From Zerene cesonia (taxonomy: Eukaryota > Arthropoda > Insecta > Lepidoptera > Pieridae): DNA of 64,000 bases. Below the pieces are notes generated by a model. It saw nothing but the letters and a program-made list of their open reading frames with translations, was not told where the DNA came from and made no database searches. The stretch lies in assembly GCF_012273895.1 (NCBI RefSeq), contig NC_052127.1, positions 2,166,247-2,230,246 on the forward strand, written 5' to 3'. The translations under genes were made by a program, and so were the position numbers. Of the stretch, positions 45,501 to 57,302 are shown one piece after another (positions within the stretch are counted from its first letter, which is position 1; each line of letters opens with the position of its first letter).

Positions 45501-46667
45501 GGGAACAGGCAAGTGTAGTTCAAGTATATTTGACGTAACAGTTGCAATGCATACATACATTCGCACGCATCTGATTGACCGGTAGGTGTAACGCACCACG
45601 CAAGTCCATTTGTCGAAAGTGACAAATTGCGACAAAAATAAAACAACGAACGCGTCCAAAATGGCGATATTCCTACACAAACACTGGTAGCTCTTAAAAT
45701 AACCAAGAACGCGAGCATAAAATTTAAACAATCAATTAAAGAGTAATTGAGCGTAAAATCGAGGTATTAAGGCCCCTTCACGAGCTTCCTATTATTACCG
45801 ACATTTATTGTGTTATTGCTATTGAAAACAACCGATATGATGATCTACATTGCGTTTTCGATTCTTGCTCGTTTATGAATTCTAATTGGCGACGGTTAAT
45901 GGATGTTGTTTAAGATGAGAAGCTTATTGTCGTTTGTATTACATTAAGACGGAGGTGTCTTATAGCTCTTTGTCTGTTTTAAGAAATGTTAAAACATCAA
46001 TTATTTTGTTTATTTGTAATAATCTCAAATTAATTGGAAAATTAAATCCATAGTTTCTCAAATAAGGTTGGCCTTAGATAAGGAATAACTTTAAAAAAGG
46101 AATGAGAATACTTTCTATAGTATTGCACATATAACGTCATGTGATAGTCGATTTATATAGTCCTTTTTCAAATCAGATTCTTTGTCAGTATATTACTTTC
46201 AGTAATCGTACGCAAATACATGAGTTTGTGGGCGTGGCTGGAGTGAGTTTGTGGCTGGATTTTAAGTTTGTAGCGAATGTAAAGTTCTACGCTCGCTCCA
46301 CTGACGATTGCGTGGATTGACCCGCAGCCGCTTGTTTGCTAATTAACGAACGCTTTCGCAAAATTGGCTCGTAACAGTGCGATCTTGCACAGTGTATTTG
46401 GTTTGTTGCATGAGTGTATGTTAGGATCTCTTGTATGTTTCTATGCATGGACGTTAGTTTCTTTGGACCATAAACGCGAAGTACGTACGTCAGAGTAAGT
46501 CAGAACGTTGTGGGGGATTTCAGATTTGACATAATATAACGCAAATAAGATCTGTAGCTGCCCAATTTGAGAGATTTTAGTGGGAATTGTAATCGGGTGT
46601 GTGTTTGGGCCATAATAAATTATGTCTCAGTGCATCTTTTATTTATTTTCATTTTAATTATTTGTAA
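45501..46667. other. Unannotated stretch
   Basis: 45560-45680 has AAAATGGCGAT and locally more CG; no exon or repeat recognised. 46200-46340 is also somewhat GC-richer. Confidence 0.35.
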
Positions 46668-46868
46668 TGGCACAGAACTATTTCCTTCTCCTAGCCCTTC
46701 CAAGTCTATTCCTTCTTTCCATTCATCAATCCTTTTCTTATCCCTTATCCCTTAAAAGCGGGCAGCATATTCTCAGAGGTCTAAGCCTCTGCGAATGTTC
46801 ATGGGCGGTGGTGATCGTTTGCCATCAGGCGAACCACCAGCTCAGTTGCTCGCTATGACATAAAAGAA
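46668..46868 (+). mobile_element. Poly-A-ended retroposon, partial
   Basis: CTATTCCTTCTTTCCATTCA, CCCTTAAAAGCGGGCAGC, GGGCGGTGGTGATCGTTTGC, CATCAGGCGAACCACCAGCT and GCTATGACATAAAA tail. Plus-strand copy of the family. Confidence 0.7.
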
Positions 46869-47840
46869 GAATAAAGTGATGTTATATAACGCTTTTTACT
46901 ATGAGTATGCTTGTATATGATAAGAAAACATATGTTATTATTCCGTATATCTTCATACACTATAACACGTTTATGGCTACGATTAGGAAAAACCAGAATA
47001 CAGCGATTTATTTAAACAAATTTTATTTTCACATTCATTCATTTCAACCAAACAAACTTTATCAAATCCATTGGAATTAAAATGTATATATAGGTAGAGC
47101 ATTCGTCCATTTTCCAACGTTTTTGCTCAACGGCCATAGGTGCTTCAGCTAAACTGTATTTACATAAAAACAGTGACGTCCACAAGCGAAAAGCTTTGTA
47201 CGCGAAGTAATCCGATTAAATGCGTTTGTTCGACGCCATTTTAAAGAGACGAGTCCACCTGCTCTGGGATTTGGCGGGATAAAACGTGACCTGTTAAAAG
47301 CCAGAAATTAAAGATATTTTCGTTATATTCTTCATTTAAAATGGTCAAATTCTTCTTTAATTGTGTTTTTGAACATAACTGATAATTCATAAACTCTCGA
47401 GTAATTATATTTTAACGAGTATTCGCGGAAAATATCGTATGTTCGAATATTTGTTAAAATATGATATATGGAAGATACGGATACTATGCGAAATTTTAAT
47501 TAACTACCTACACTATTATTTTGTTAATTTCTCATTGTTTAAGAAGCTATAATGAGCATTTACATTTATTTTTAAAACTAAATAAAATAACGAACGAAAC
47601 AATGTATGTAGTAATTAGAAAATTAAGTAAACTTAAGTAAAATACCCATCCGTATATTTGCTACAAGTCAAGGTCAATATTTTCTAAGGAATTTTTTTAA
47701 GCGTATCTGCTCTGCGATAATATTAAAGCACACATATGAAAATTCAAAGAAAAATTTGGCATCATGGAAACGTGAATATGACGAAATTCTTTGAATAACA
47801 TTAGTCCCGCGTTGTGCGGCAAACAACACGCCGTATTCTA
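46869..47840. other. Unannotated stretch before the first gap
   Basis: AT-rich. 47150-47300 has TCGACGCCATTTTAAAGAGA and GGGATTTGGCGGGATAAAAC; nothing assignable. Confidence 0.35.
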
Positions 47841-48991
47841 TTAAGGCGAGGTGAGTTCAGCGATTAGCCTCTATTGAGGGGGTGAGGTGCGGGGTCTGAG
47901 GGAGGCACGCCCGCGCNNNNNNNNNNNNNNNNNNNNNNNNNNNNNNNNNNNNNNNNNNNNNNNNNNNNNNNNNNNNNNNNNNNNNNNNNNNNNNNNNNNN
48001 NNNNNNNNNNNNNNNNNNNNNNNNNNNNNNNNNNNNNNNNNNNNNNNNNNNNNNNNNNNNNNNNNNNNNNNNNNNNNNNNNNNNNNNNNNNNNNNNNNNN
48101 NNNNNNNNNNNNNNNNNNNNNNNNNNNNNNNNNNNNNNNNNNNNNNNNNNNNNNNNNNNNNNNNNNNNNNNNNNNNNNNNNNNNNNNNNNNNNNNNNNNN
48201 NNNNNNNNNNNNNNNNNNNNNNNNNNNNNNNNNNNNNNNNNNNNNNNNNNNNNNNNNNNNNNNNNNNNNNNNNNNNNNNNNNNNNNNNNNNNNNNNNNNN
48301 NNNNNNNNNNNNNNNNNNNNNNNNNNNNNNNNNNNNNNNNNNNNNNNNNNNNNNNNNNNNNNNNNNNNNNNNNNNNNNNNNNNNNNNNNNNNNNNNNNNN
48401 NNNNNNNNNNNNNNNNNNNNNNNNNNNNNNNNNNNNNNNNNNNNNNNNNNNNNNNNNNNNNNNNNNNNNNNNNNNNNNNNNNNNNNNNNNNNNNNNNNNN
48501 NNNNNNNNNNNNNNNNNNNNNNNNNNNNNNNNNNNNNNNNNNNNNNNNNNNNNNNNNNNNNNNNNNNNNNNNNNNNNNNNNNNNNNNNNNNNNNNNNNNN
48601 NNNNNNNNNNNNNNNNNNNNNNNNNNNNNNNNNNNNNNNNNNNNNNNNNNNNNNNNNNNNNNNNNNNNNNNNNNNNNNNNNNNNNNNNNNNNNNNNNNNN
48701 NNNNNNNNNNNNNNNNNNNNNNNNNNNNNNNNNNNNNNNNNNNNNNNNNNNNNNNNNNNNNNNNNNNNNNNNNNNNNNNNNNNNNNNNNNNNNNNNNNNN
48801 NNNNNNNNNNNNNNNNNNNNNNNNNNNNNNNNNNNNNNNNNNNNNNNNNNNNNNNNNNNNNNNNNNNNNNNNNNNNNNNNNNNNNNNNNNNNNNNNNNNN
48901 NNNNNNNNNNNNNNNNTTATTCCATTTTGTATAAGAAAAATTGAAAAAACGAACCAAAAATTTGCGAGTCTTAGAACTCACCTCGCCTTAA
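47841..48991. repeat. Inverted repeat of 18 bp bracketing the first gap
   Basis: TTAAGGCGAGGTGAGTTC at 47841-47858 is the exact reverse complement of 48974-48991. The sequence just inside the left arm is CG-rich and ends at the N run. The ORFs predicted across the Ns are meaningless. Confidence 0.85.
47917..48916. other. Scaffold gap, 1000 N
   Basis: Exactly 1000 unknown bases, a conventional placeholder length. Confidence 0.99.
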
Positions 48992-49413
48992 AGTGCTATC
49001 TAGAAAATGCGACGAGCACAAAGATAAAACTGAGCGGAGCGAAAACATATTTGAAATTTCGCGTCCAAGTCATATCTCTGTCTGAATTTATGTCAAAAAC
49101 TTTGCCAGCGTTGCAGTGCTCGGTACTATTTGATATAGGGTGGCTTTGATATTGTTTGATTTGTTATTTACTAGGTGTTTTTATGTTCATTACAGTATAA
49201 ACTATAAATGATGAGGATGGATACGCAAAAAAGTTGGACGGATCTCTTGTAAGAATTTGGTATAAAGATAGATGTTAGAATGAATGTTACTTTTTACGCA
49301 AGTGATGCCGTAAGATCTAGATTATCTTACTTTATTAGCTTGATTTTTAAACAATTACGACATCTAATCGAATCGTTTAATTGAATCAGTGTTTGAAGTA
49401 TCCTACGAGTCCT
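48992..49413. other. Unannotated stretch
   Basis: Nothing recognised. Confidence 0.4.
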
Positions 49414-49613
49414 TCCTACTAATATTATAAATGCGAAAGTTTGTAAGGATGCGTGTGTGTTTGTTGCTCTTTCACGCATAAACTGCTGCACCGATTGCAA
49501 TGAAACTTGGTATGTAGATAGCTGAACAACTGGAATAACATATAGGCAACTTTTTATCCCGATATTCCTACGGGATACGGACTTACGCGGGTGAAACCGC
49601 GGGGCGCAGCTAG
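49414..49613 (+). mobile_element. Non-autonomous Helitron-like element (TCCTACT..CTAGT family)
   Basis: TCCTACTAATATTATAAATG to GGGGCGCAGCTAG|T, hairpin intact. Confidence 0.82.
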
Positions 49614-51109
49614 TACATTATAATGCAGGATAGAAATAATTTTAAGGGAAGACTACGTTTGAAAATGTTCAATGAACAAGCGAGTATTAGCGTACATTTG
49701 GCCGAACAAAGCGCGAATATACACGTATTGGTAACTCAATTACTGCACGCATAATGTTCGAGCGATTAGTGGCATACAAAGCGACCAATGCAGTGAATAC
49801 GTGAGTGCAAGTTGTTTAAAACCAATCGTTTATATCGGTAGCTTTTTCTATATTTGACGGGTAAAGTGTTGTTTAACTTTTAATACAGATTATAAAACTT
49901 ATGTGTCAATTTTCTTATAGAGTATTTTATAGAGTATAGAGCAAAAAGGGTTCAAATATACAGATTTGAAATTCAGTCACTTGTAGAATGTATTGGGTTT
50001 TTTAGCAGTAATAAGGCCAAAGAATGATAGTGTGTAGGATTATACATCGATTTTTCATTTTTTTGTCTTTATATTGAAATCACAGAAATGTGACTATTTT
50101 GACAATAAAATAAATCGTATCTAGATTGATATAACATTTAAATAAGACAATGACAAAAACGAATTAGTGGAAAATTTACTATGCTCAATGTATTTGTGAT
50201 ACAAATTAGTAACACGCTGTATATAACGGGTTGCGGTGACGAACACGAAAGAGTAATGGCGCGTATGAAATGTATCGTATCGCGGTGGTACAGTTTACGT
50301 CATGGGCTGCAGCTACCGCAGTGTCTGTTGCGTGGCGAAGCCTGCTGACTGTGGTCGCTGGTGACCTACTTCTTACAGCGCCCTATCATGAGGATGAATG
50401 CTGACTAGTTGGTGCGTGATGTTATTTTAGGACACGAGCTTTGAGTTTTGGCACTGAACTTAGTAGTGAACGGTTTATACCTTATTATAAATCTATGATA
50501 TCTTTTTTTATCGAAATAACCAAACGGCCATCAAATTGTCGGAGCTATTACAAATTGAAATGGGAACCCATAGGAAGCTTTCAAATAACAAAGGAATGAT
50601 CGTAATCGGTTCACCCTGTCGAAAGTGGTGAGGTAACAATGCAAAAAACAAAACGAAACGAAATGAAAAGAGTGCGGCTTTATTTCAATTACTCATTTCA
50701 TTATTATTGATGGTATTCTATCATTCCATAAAATAATTGTTTGTATACATCGAACACCCTTTCCAATATACTGGATATTGGAACGTCCAGAACAAAACTT
50801 CTACACTCTAAATGGGAGCATGGACACAATACATTGAACCACCAGCTCCGAGTGATCAATCGGGCCATAAACGTGTATAACTGCGCGGTACGGTCGCGGC
50901 ACTTGGCACGCTGAGCGCGTGGACGCTACTTCCGCCGGTATATGGGCTACGGTGCGCACGCGTCGTGCACTGTTATAGCCCTACTGTATATCTTCATAAA
51001 CTAGTAACTAGAAGGAGCAGTTATCTCTACTTTTATAGTGGAGGTAACTGCTTCATCTAATGAATGCTCTCCACCGCCGCCTGTTGTGCTCTTCATACTG
51101 CTTTTTTTA
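49614..51109. other. Non-coding stretch with two GC-rich islands
   Basis: 50220-50400 (GTCATGGGCTGCAGCTACCG, TGTTGCGTGGCGAAGCCTGC) and 50875-50980 (CTGCGCGGTACGGTCGCGGC, CGGTGCGCACGCGTCGTGCA) stand out from the AT-rich background. They could be promoter or 5' exon sequence of the plus-strand gene beginning near 52.6 kb, or transposon sequence. 50520-50640 is a worn repeat also seen at 53340-53470 (ATCGTAATCGGTTCACC). Confidence 0.35.
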
Positions 51110-51215
51110 TTTTTATATTTTTTATTTTATTTACTGATTTTATTTAACTCCTGTTTGTACTGTTCGTGTAAAGGTGCACAATAAAGAGTTTTTGATTGAT
51201 TCGATTGATTGAATG
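51110..51215 (+). mobile_element. LINE 3' end with short tandem tail
   Basis: CTGTTTGTACTGTTCGTGTA, GGTGCACAATAAAGAGTTTT and a GATT-repeat tail (TTGATTGATTCGATTGATTG). AATAAA at 51180-51185 followed by a short tandem tail is typical of CR1/Jockey-type 3' ends in moths, as I recall them. Confidence 0.5.
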
Positions 51216-52593
51216 ACATGTTTGTCTGAATGCGCCAATCTCTGATCCTATCATCATCCTATCATCGGTGGCTTCACAATATTTGAACGGTTCATTTATT
51301 AAGGAAGGCCATGTTACATCACGTACGGCGTGGCTGAAACCGCATGGCATAGATAGTATTATCTCAAAAGACCAAAAGGACTTTGTGCTTAAATACCAAA
51401 GGTATGTTTTTTTCAAAAAGAAAAGAAATATGTATTGAGAGAGTGGTCGAATGAAGTGAGGCTTGTGACCTAAATGACAGGTTATTCAGTGATATGTACT
51501 CAATTTTGTTTTTTCTGCTGTAAATGCAAGTTGTGAGAAAATAAACTCATTTTTATATCATTTTGTTTTATTCCGTTTTACACTAGGTAACACTGAATTA
51601 ATTACTGTCTATATTATGAATTTTTTTATATTTACATTACGTATATCAAAATTATGAAATAATATGGAAATTATAAGCAGTTTTCTTAGTTTAAACCAAC
51701 AGATTCTCTAAGCCAATAAGACATATAACAGGGATTTAATTAAATTTATGTTAAAGTGTCACACCTAATTGTGCATGATTGCGCAGTACTCTGTGTACAT
51801 GTGTGATTTTATGTTTTTATTAAATAAAAATATATCTTTCATATCAGTACGTGCGGTGTTCCATTTAATATAAAAAATACCCGACAAATCCTTGAATTGA
51901 TTGTCACTTGTGTAATTGCACTTGTATTTATCACAACCGGAAGTGCGTCCATCGGCCGGATGCAGGTTCTTTTTTTATAATGTATTTTGTTTATGTTGCT
52001 GATATTATCGCGTCGTTTGGTTTGTGTGTGGAATTATTTAGCAGGCATATTAAATTACAATTCATTTAAGTAGAACTTGCCTAATTCTTTTTTTTAAATA
52101 GCGCTTGTGGGTTTTTAAATCGTTCGATTTTTGAAATGTTCCTTTTTCACACGTCATAGCTGTGGAATCATTAATTAATTATTATTATATTCATTATGTT
52201 TTAGGTGGTTTAAAGTTTGTAGTTTGTTTTGATCTATCTATTATAATTAATTAATCGTGGTAGTTAATTTTTTTAAAAAAGAAAACTATTACAACAACGA
52301 ATTGTATGTACACATTCACATGTATACAATTATGAGGATTTTGATATTAAAACGTGTTACTCTGTCTGTCTGTTTAGAACAAAAATTACTTATAATATAA
52401 GAAAAACGTGTATAGTGATACATTTTGAAACGGAATCAATTCGCTATCTGTTATATGATACATTCAACGCCAACAACAAGCAACGCATCTATGTAAAATA
52501 ATTTATTGAATATTCTAATACGGTGGAAATATAAGCCAAAGTGTGTATAACATTGCTTCATGAAGTCACTATAATTTGAATTTTCTCTTTCAG
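51216..52593. other. AT-rich stretch upstream of the orphan exon
   Basis: No repeat or exon recognised. Ends in GAATTTTCTCTTTCAG, a strong splice acceptor. Confidence 0.4.
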
Positions 52594-53110
52594 AAAAAGT
52601 GTAACAGTAGTGAAAACTGCCAAACGAAGTCGAGTATATCGATCAAAAAATACACTGTGATGGCCGTCTGGCGTTAAAACATAACATAGGATAAGTGCTT
52701 ATATCATGTAAACGTAGCCCAATAATCGAGAGCCTTAAATCTAAACGAAAAATACCTAGAAGGACCAAATTAGACAAAATTTTGTAATCGTTTTGTAACC
52801 GTGTACACGCGCCTTAATTTTTTTACCTAGTACTATAAAGTAGCTTTTGCATATTCTTTGTACAAAAAAAAGTAAAAAAAAAAAGAAAAACAACAAACGT
52901 CAAACGTAGTTGGCGGCTAGTGAAGTGAAACGGGTATTCTTTTTTTAAAATTTTGTATTACGGGAAAAAGGACGCAGCGTGATACAATCGACTGTGTGTT
53001 ACCAGTTTTTTTAAAGAATTTTGTAAGTGAAAGTGTTACAAGATGGAGCGCTGCGATGGATTCCTCGTCTACAGAAAGCCGGTGTACAGGGTGTTCCAGT
53101 ATTTGGAAAC
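52594..53110 (+). other. Probable 5' exon (leader plus first codons) of a plus-strand gene
   Basis: Follows the acceptor TTTTCTCTTTCAG and ends at the donor GGAAAC|GTGAGTAT. Over 449 nt the leader has only two ATGs: a 5-codon uORF ATGGCCGTCTGGCGTTAA (52660-52677) and a start-stop ATGTAA (52706-52711). No ATG occurs in the next 331 nt before 53043. Transcription may begin inside this exon instead of at the acceptor. Confidence 0.5.
53043..53110 (+). CDS. First coding exon of an unrecognised plus-strand gene (partial)
   Basis: ACAAGATGG (A at -3, G at +4) starts 22 codons, MERCDGFLVYRKPVYRVFQY and LE, plus two bases (phase 2), then GTGAGTATA. The peptide has a balanced composition, unlike chance ORFs in AT-rich DNA. 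A second frame beginning at 53056 (MDSSSTESRCTGCSSIWK) shares the same donor and cannot be excluded. I do not recognise the family. No later exon was identified before 64000, suggesting a long first intron, possibly hidden in part by the gap at 54167-55166. Confidence 0.45.
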
Positions 53111-54166
53111 GTGAGTATAATATAGGTTTTGCTATGTTATCAGGTGTAAAGATGTGTGGAATTGATGACTTTCAGTATAGAGACATTAAAAATTTATGTC
53201 TAACTAATTTATGATAAAAAGATGGTACGTATACTATACATGCAGGATACAGACAGGATAGTACGTGCACTATCGTAATAGTGAAGATATGGTTAATGAC
53301 GATTTTAAAAATGGTTATTAAAATAATTATTATTTTTAACAAAAAAACTAAACCGCCTACAAATTGTCAGAGTGAAACCAAATTTTAATGGGTCCACATG
53401 GACTGGCTATCAAATAAAAAAAATATCATCGAAATCGGTTCACCGTATGTTCTAACAAACATAAATACAATCGAATTGAGAACCTCCTCCATTTAATAGG
53501 CTATCTAACACTGAAAATTTTTTTTATAATCGAAACTGTAATTTCTTACATTAACGCGTTCAACCAACCAACCAAACAAACAAACTCTTCAGCTTGATAA
53601 TATAATATTTTAACATTTCACATGTAACAAATATTTCCCCAGCGCGGTGTCGATAAATCCGTGAATTCCTAGATATCTCAGTTTGTGCAAATCGACTCGC
53701 TTGCTTGCAATTTTTATGAATCGCTGTCGAGATGCCGAAGTTAATATTTACCTCTCTCTAATGTGCTAGCGCGATGTCGCATTTCTCACTTTTGAGTTTA
53801 TTGCATTCGGAACTCGGAAGGCTTTATTATATCCTTTTAACGGATTTAAAACGGGACTTGACCTAAATGTATTGCAGTATGGCTTACCGCCTGTCTCGGC
53901 ACGTTAACTCGGATTTATATAAATAAAAAAAAAAAAATAAAAATAAGTTTATTTGAACCATAAAGAGAAATACACTGCAGACAATTCATGAATTATGTAG
54001 GTACATTAGAGTTTCGTAGCATCAATTTTTTTATACTAATGATCCCTGTGCTAGGTTAAAACCTGTGTTACAGGGTTCATTCGTCCGGCCATACATTGAG
54101 ACATACATATTATTGTTTTGAATGTACATACTTTATACTATGCAAGTGACAAAACGTAAAAAAACA
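53111..54166. other. Presumed first intron of the orphan gene, proximal part
   Basis: Worn repeat at 53340-53600 (AACCGCCTACAAATTGTCAG, ATCGAAATCGGTTCACCG, AGGCTATCTAACACTGAAAA, CTCTTCAGCTTGATAATATA), resembling two decayed Helitron-like pieces. No exon seen. Confidence 0.4.
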
Positions 54167-55166
54167 NNNNNNNNNNNNNNNNNNNNNNNNNNNNNNNNNN
54201 NNNNNNNNNNNNNNNNNNNNNNNNNNNNNNNNNNNNNNNNNNNNNNNNNNNNNNNNNNNNNNNNNNNNNNNNNNNNNNNNNNNNNNNNNNNNNNNNNNNN
54301 NNNNNNNNNNNNNNNNNNNNNNNNNNNNNNNNNNNNNNNNNNNNNNNNNNNNNNNNNNNNNNNNNNNNNNNNNNNNNNNNNNNNNNNNNNNNNNNNNNNN
54401 NNNNNNNNNNNNNNNNNNNNNNNNNNNNNNNNNNNNNNNNNNNNNNNNNNNNNNNNNNNNNNNNNNNNNNNNNNNNNNNNNNNNNNNNNNNNNNNNNNNN
54501 NNNNNNNNNNNNNNNNNNNNNNNNNNNNNNNNNNNNNNNNNNNNNNNNNNNNNNNNNNNNNNNNNNNNNNNNNNNNNNNNNNNNNNNNNNNNNNNNNNNN
54601 NNNNNNNNNNNNNNNNNNNNNNNNNNNNNNNNNNNNNNNNNNNNNNNNNNNNNNNNNNNNNNNNNNNNNNNNNNNNNNNNNNNNNNNNNNNNNNNNNNNN
54701 NNNNNNNNNNNNNNNNNNNNNNNNNNNNNNNNNNNNNNNNNNNNNNNNNNNNNNNNNNNNNNNNNNNNNNNNNNNNNNNNNNNNNNNNNNNNNNNNNNNN
54801 NNNNNNNNNNNNNNNNNNNNNNNNNNNNNNNNNNNNNNNNNNNNNNNNNNNNNNNNNNNNNNNNNNNNNNNNNNNNNNNNNNNNNNNNNNNNNNNNNNNN
54901 NNNNNNNNNNNNNNNNNNNNNNNNNNNNNNNNNNNNNNNNNNNNNNNNNNNNNNNNNNNNNNNNNNNNNNNNNNNNNNNNNNNNNNNNNNNNNNNNNNNN
55001 NNNNNNNNNNNNNNNNNNNNNNNNNNNNNNNNNNNNNNNNNNNNNNNNNNNNNNNNNNNNNNNNNNNNNNNNNNNNNNNNNNNNNNNNNNNNNNNNNNNN
55101 NNNNNNNNNNNNNNNNNNNNNNNNNNNNNNNNNNNNNNNNNNNNNNNNNNNNNNNNNNNNNNNNNN
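54167..55166. other. Scaffold gap, 1000 N
   Basis: Exactly 1000 unknown bases. A (CA)n-rich stretch at 55302-55345 follows shortly after. Confidence 0.99.
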
Positions 55167-55301
55167 TTCCCGAGGTTTTTCTTAAGTATATGTTTCCGTT
55201 AGAGATCCAGCAGAATTCGTATTTTTCAAGTTTTGCAAATTCTTATATAATGTCGCTTTCTAAGGTATACTATGTTATTTCGCGTGGTTTTGCTTGATTG
55301 A

Positions 55302-55345
55302 GAAACACACACACACATACGCGCACACACATACACATACATACT
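55302..55345. repeat. (CA)n-rich tract
   Basis: CACACACACACATACGCGCA and related units, imperfect. Confidence 0.85.
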
Positions 55346-56071
55346 TTCAACGTTAATTTATTTATTATGTGTTCATTTTATTATCCGGATTATGATCGCC
55401 AGGATATTCAATATTTTTCTTACCTGTACACTATAGAGTATAAGGGCAAGTAAGACGATTTAGTTAATGCTAAAATTCAAGCTTGTTTTTAACTTTTGAT
55501 AGGATATTGTTTTCATTTGGTCCCATTTTAGAATTTCGATTGGTACCTGTATCTAACGCTTAGTGGTACCACCCGGGAAGTCAGTGACCTATTCCAGAAT
55601 ATTATGATTTAATGTCAACCTCATATTATGTCATACGTATATTCGCCGTTAAACACTTGCATAATGCTTTACATTCGCACAATGCATATAATATGAATTC
55701 ATAAATCATTATTAAGCCCCAGCAGGCGCATTGCACCCTCTGCACGGAGGGTAGTTATTGATTTCGGGGGTAACAATAGCGTTTGTACTGAGGTGTGAAA
55801 GCACCGCTGTAGAAACTTTTATAATTGCCCTTTAAACGATTTCTTTCAGGGTAAATGTTGGATTTTTTTTGTGTTAAATAGAACGCCTTCCTAGCGTCAC
55901 AGCGAGAACCCTTTCTTTTTCTTTTGAGTGGGGAAAGAAAGCTTGCATAGATACCCACGATCCCCGGGGATATAATCATTACATATAGCACATGTAACCG
56001 TTTCTCATTCCTATATGTTTTCTTTCCATTTAGTTCTTTACAAAAATCTATTTAAATATATCTTATCTTAA
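55346..56071. other. Unannotated stretch
   Basis: Nothing recognised. Confidence 0.4.
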
Positions 56072-56249
56072 TAATATATATAAATCTCGTGTCACAATGT
56101 TTGTCCTCAATCGACTCCTAAACCACTTAACCGATTATAATAAAATTCGCACACCATGTGCAGTTCGATCCAACTTGAGAGATAGGATAGTTTAAATAAT
56201 TTTAATTACGATAAATGACAACCCGGGCGGAGCCGGGGCGTGCAGCTAG
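56072..56249 (+). mobile_element. Helitron-like element, CGGAGCCGGGGCGTGCAG subfamily
   Basis: ATATATAAATCTCGTGTCAC at the left, ACCACTTAACCGATTATAAT in the middle, and ACCCGGGCGGAGCCGGGGCG TGCAGCTAG|T at the right end with a CCCGG-type stem. Confidence 0.65.
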
Positions 56250-56596
56250 TAGGTATATATATTTCAATCCCTCCATTCATATTGTGTAAGCAAAGTCACA
56301 TTACACGTTATTGTATATCTCGTGCCTTCTAACAATGTATTATTTGCGCCCACGACTATGGTCATAGGTCGTAGCGCAAGCAATAATTAATTTTTATTGG
56401 CGACAGATGGGTAACGATAAACACGGATTGGTTACGTCCACGTGTTTAAGTAGAGGCGATAGATTAGATTGATTGAGTCCTTTTCTATGGAGTAATATTA
56501 ATTTTCGGAGAGGGTGGCATGTATGTTACTCTCACGGTAGAACAGCGTAATAGATTCGTATGAAACATGTTCCAGAGATAGGATCCTACTATCCTA

Positions 56597-56800
56597 TCCT
56601 ACTAATATTATAAATGTGAAAGTTTGTAAGGATGTGTGTGTGTTTGTTGCTCTTTCATGCAAAAAATACTGAACCGATTGCAATGAAAACGAAGACAGCT
56701 GGACAACTAGAATGACATAAAGGCAACTAACATTACTATATTATCCCGATATTCCTACCGTATACAGACTTATGCGGGTGAAACCGCGGGGCGCAGCTAA
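56597..56800 (+). mobile_element. Helitron-like element with small rearrangement
   Basis: TCCTACTAATATTATAAATG to GGGGCGCAGCTAA (CTAA instead of CTAG). TTTGGTACGT is lost and CATTACTATA inserted relative to the consensus of the other copies. Confidence 0.75.
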
Positions 56801-56999
56801 TAGATTATAGATTGGAGTGGCACATAGTTTAAATATGACAAGCGAGTGAGGTCGAGGACACCTGTCACGTGTGATTGTTATAGACATTTCCCTGCATCTT
56901 TTTTTTACATAGCAGGAGGTTCTTCATTCGGCTCTACTTTTCTGGGGATGGTGCTACCTCTGAATTCTTGCCTGGATTGATTTTGATGATTTTTTATTT

Positions 57000-57095
57000 T
57001 TTTAATAGCTGGTTACTAAAAGCATACCGTGTGGTCCAATTTATATTTGGTGTAGTTCCGACACAATTTGAAGGCGGTTTAGTTTTTTTTTAAAG
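57000..57095 (-). mobile_element. Worn repeat shared with 18350-18430
   Basis: AATAGCTGGTTACTAAAAGC, CGTGTGGTCCAATTTATATTT and CAATTTGAAGGCGGTTTAG correspond to GATAGCTGGTGTTTCCCATG, TGGTCCCATTTAAATTTG and CAACTTGAAGGCGGTTTAA near 18.4 kb. Confidence 0.45.
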
Positions 57096-57118
57096 TTATT
57101 TTTGTAAAATATAACTAA

Positions 57119-57302
57119 CTAGATGCGCCCCGCGGTTTCACCCGCGTAAGTGTGTAGGAATATCGGGATAAAAAGTTGCTTTAGTTACTTACCAAGTTTC
57201 ATTGCAATCGGTTCATTAGTTTTTGCGTGAAAGAGTAACAAACATACACATTTCTATCCATCCTCACAGATCTTCGCATTTATAATATTAATATTAGTAG
57301 GA
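57119..57302 (-). mobile_element. Non-autonomous Helitron-like element (TCCTACT..CTAGT family)
   Basis: CTAGATGCGCCCCGCGGTTTC to TTCGCATTTATAATATTAAT; several internal deletions. Confidence 0.75.

Noticed and set aside
47857..49149. Long ORFs of 374 and 420 codons across the first gap
   Set aside because: They run through 1000 N and consist mostly of undefined codons; the same applies to 54122-55297.
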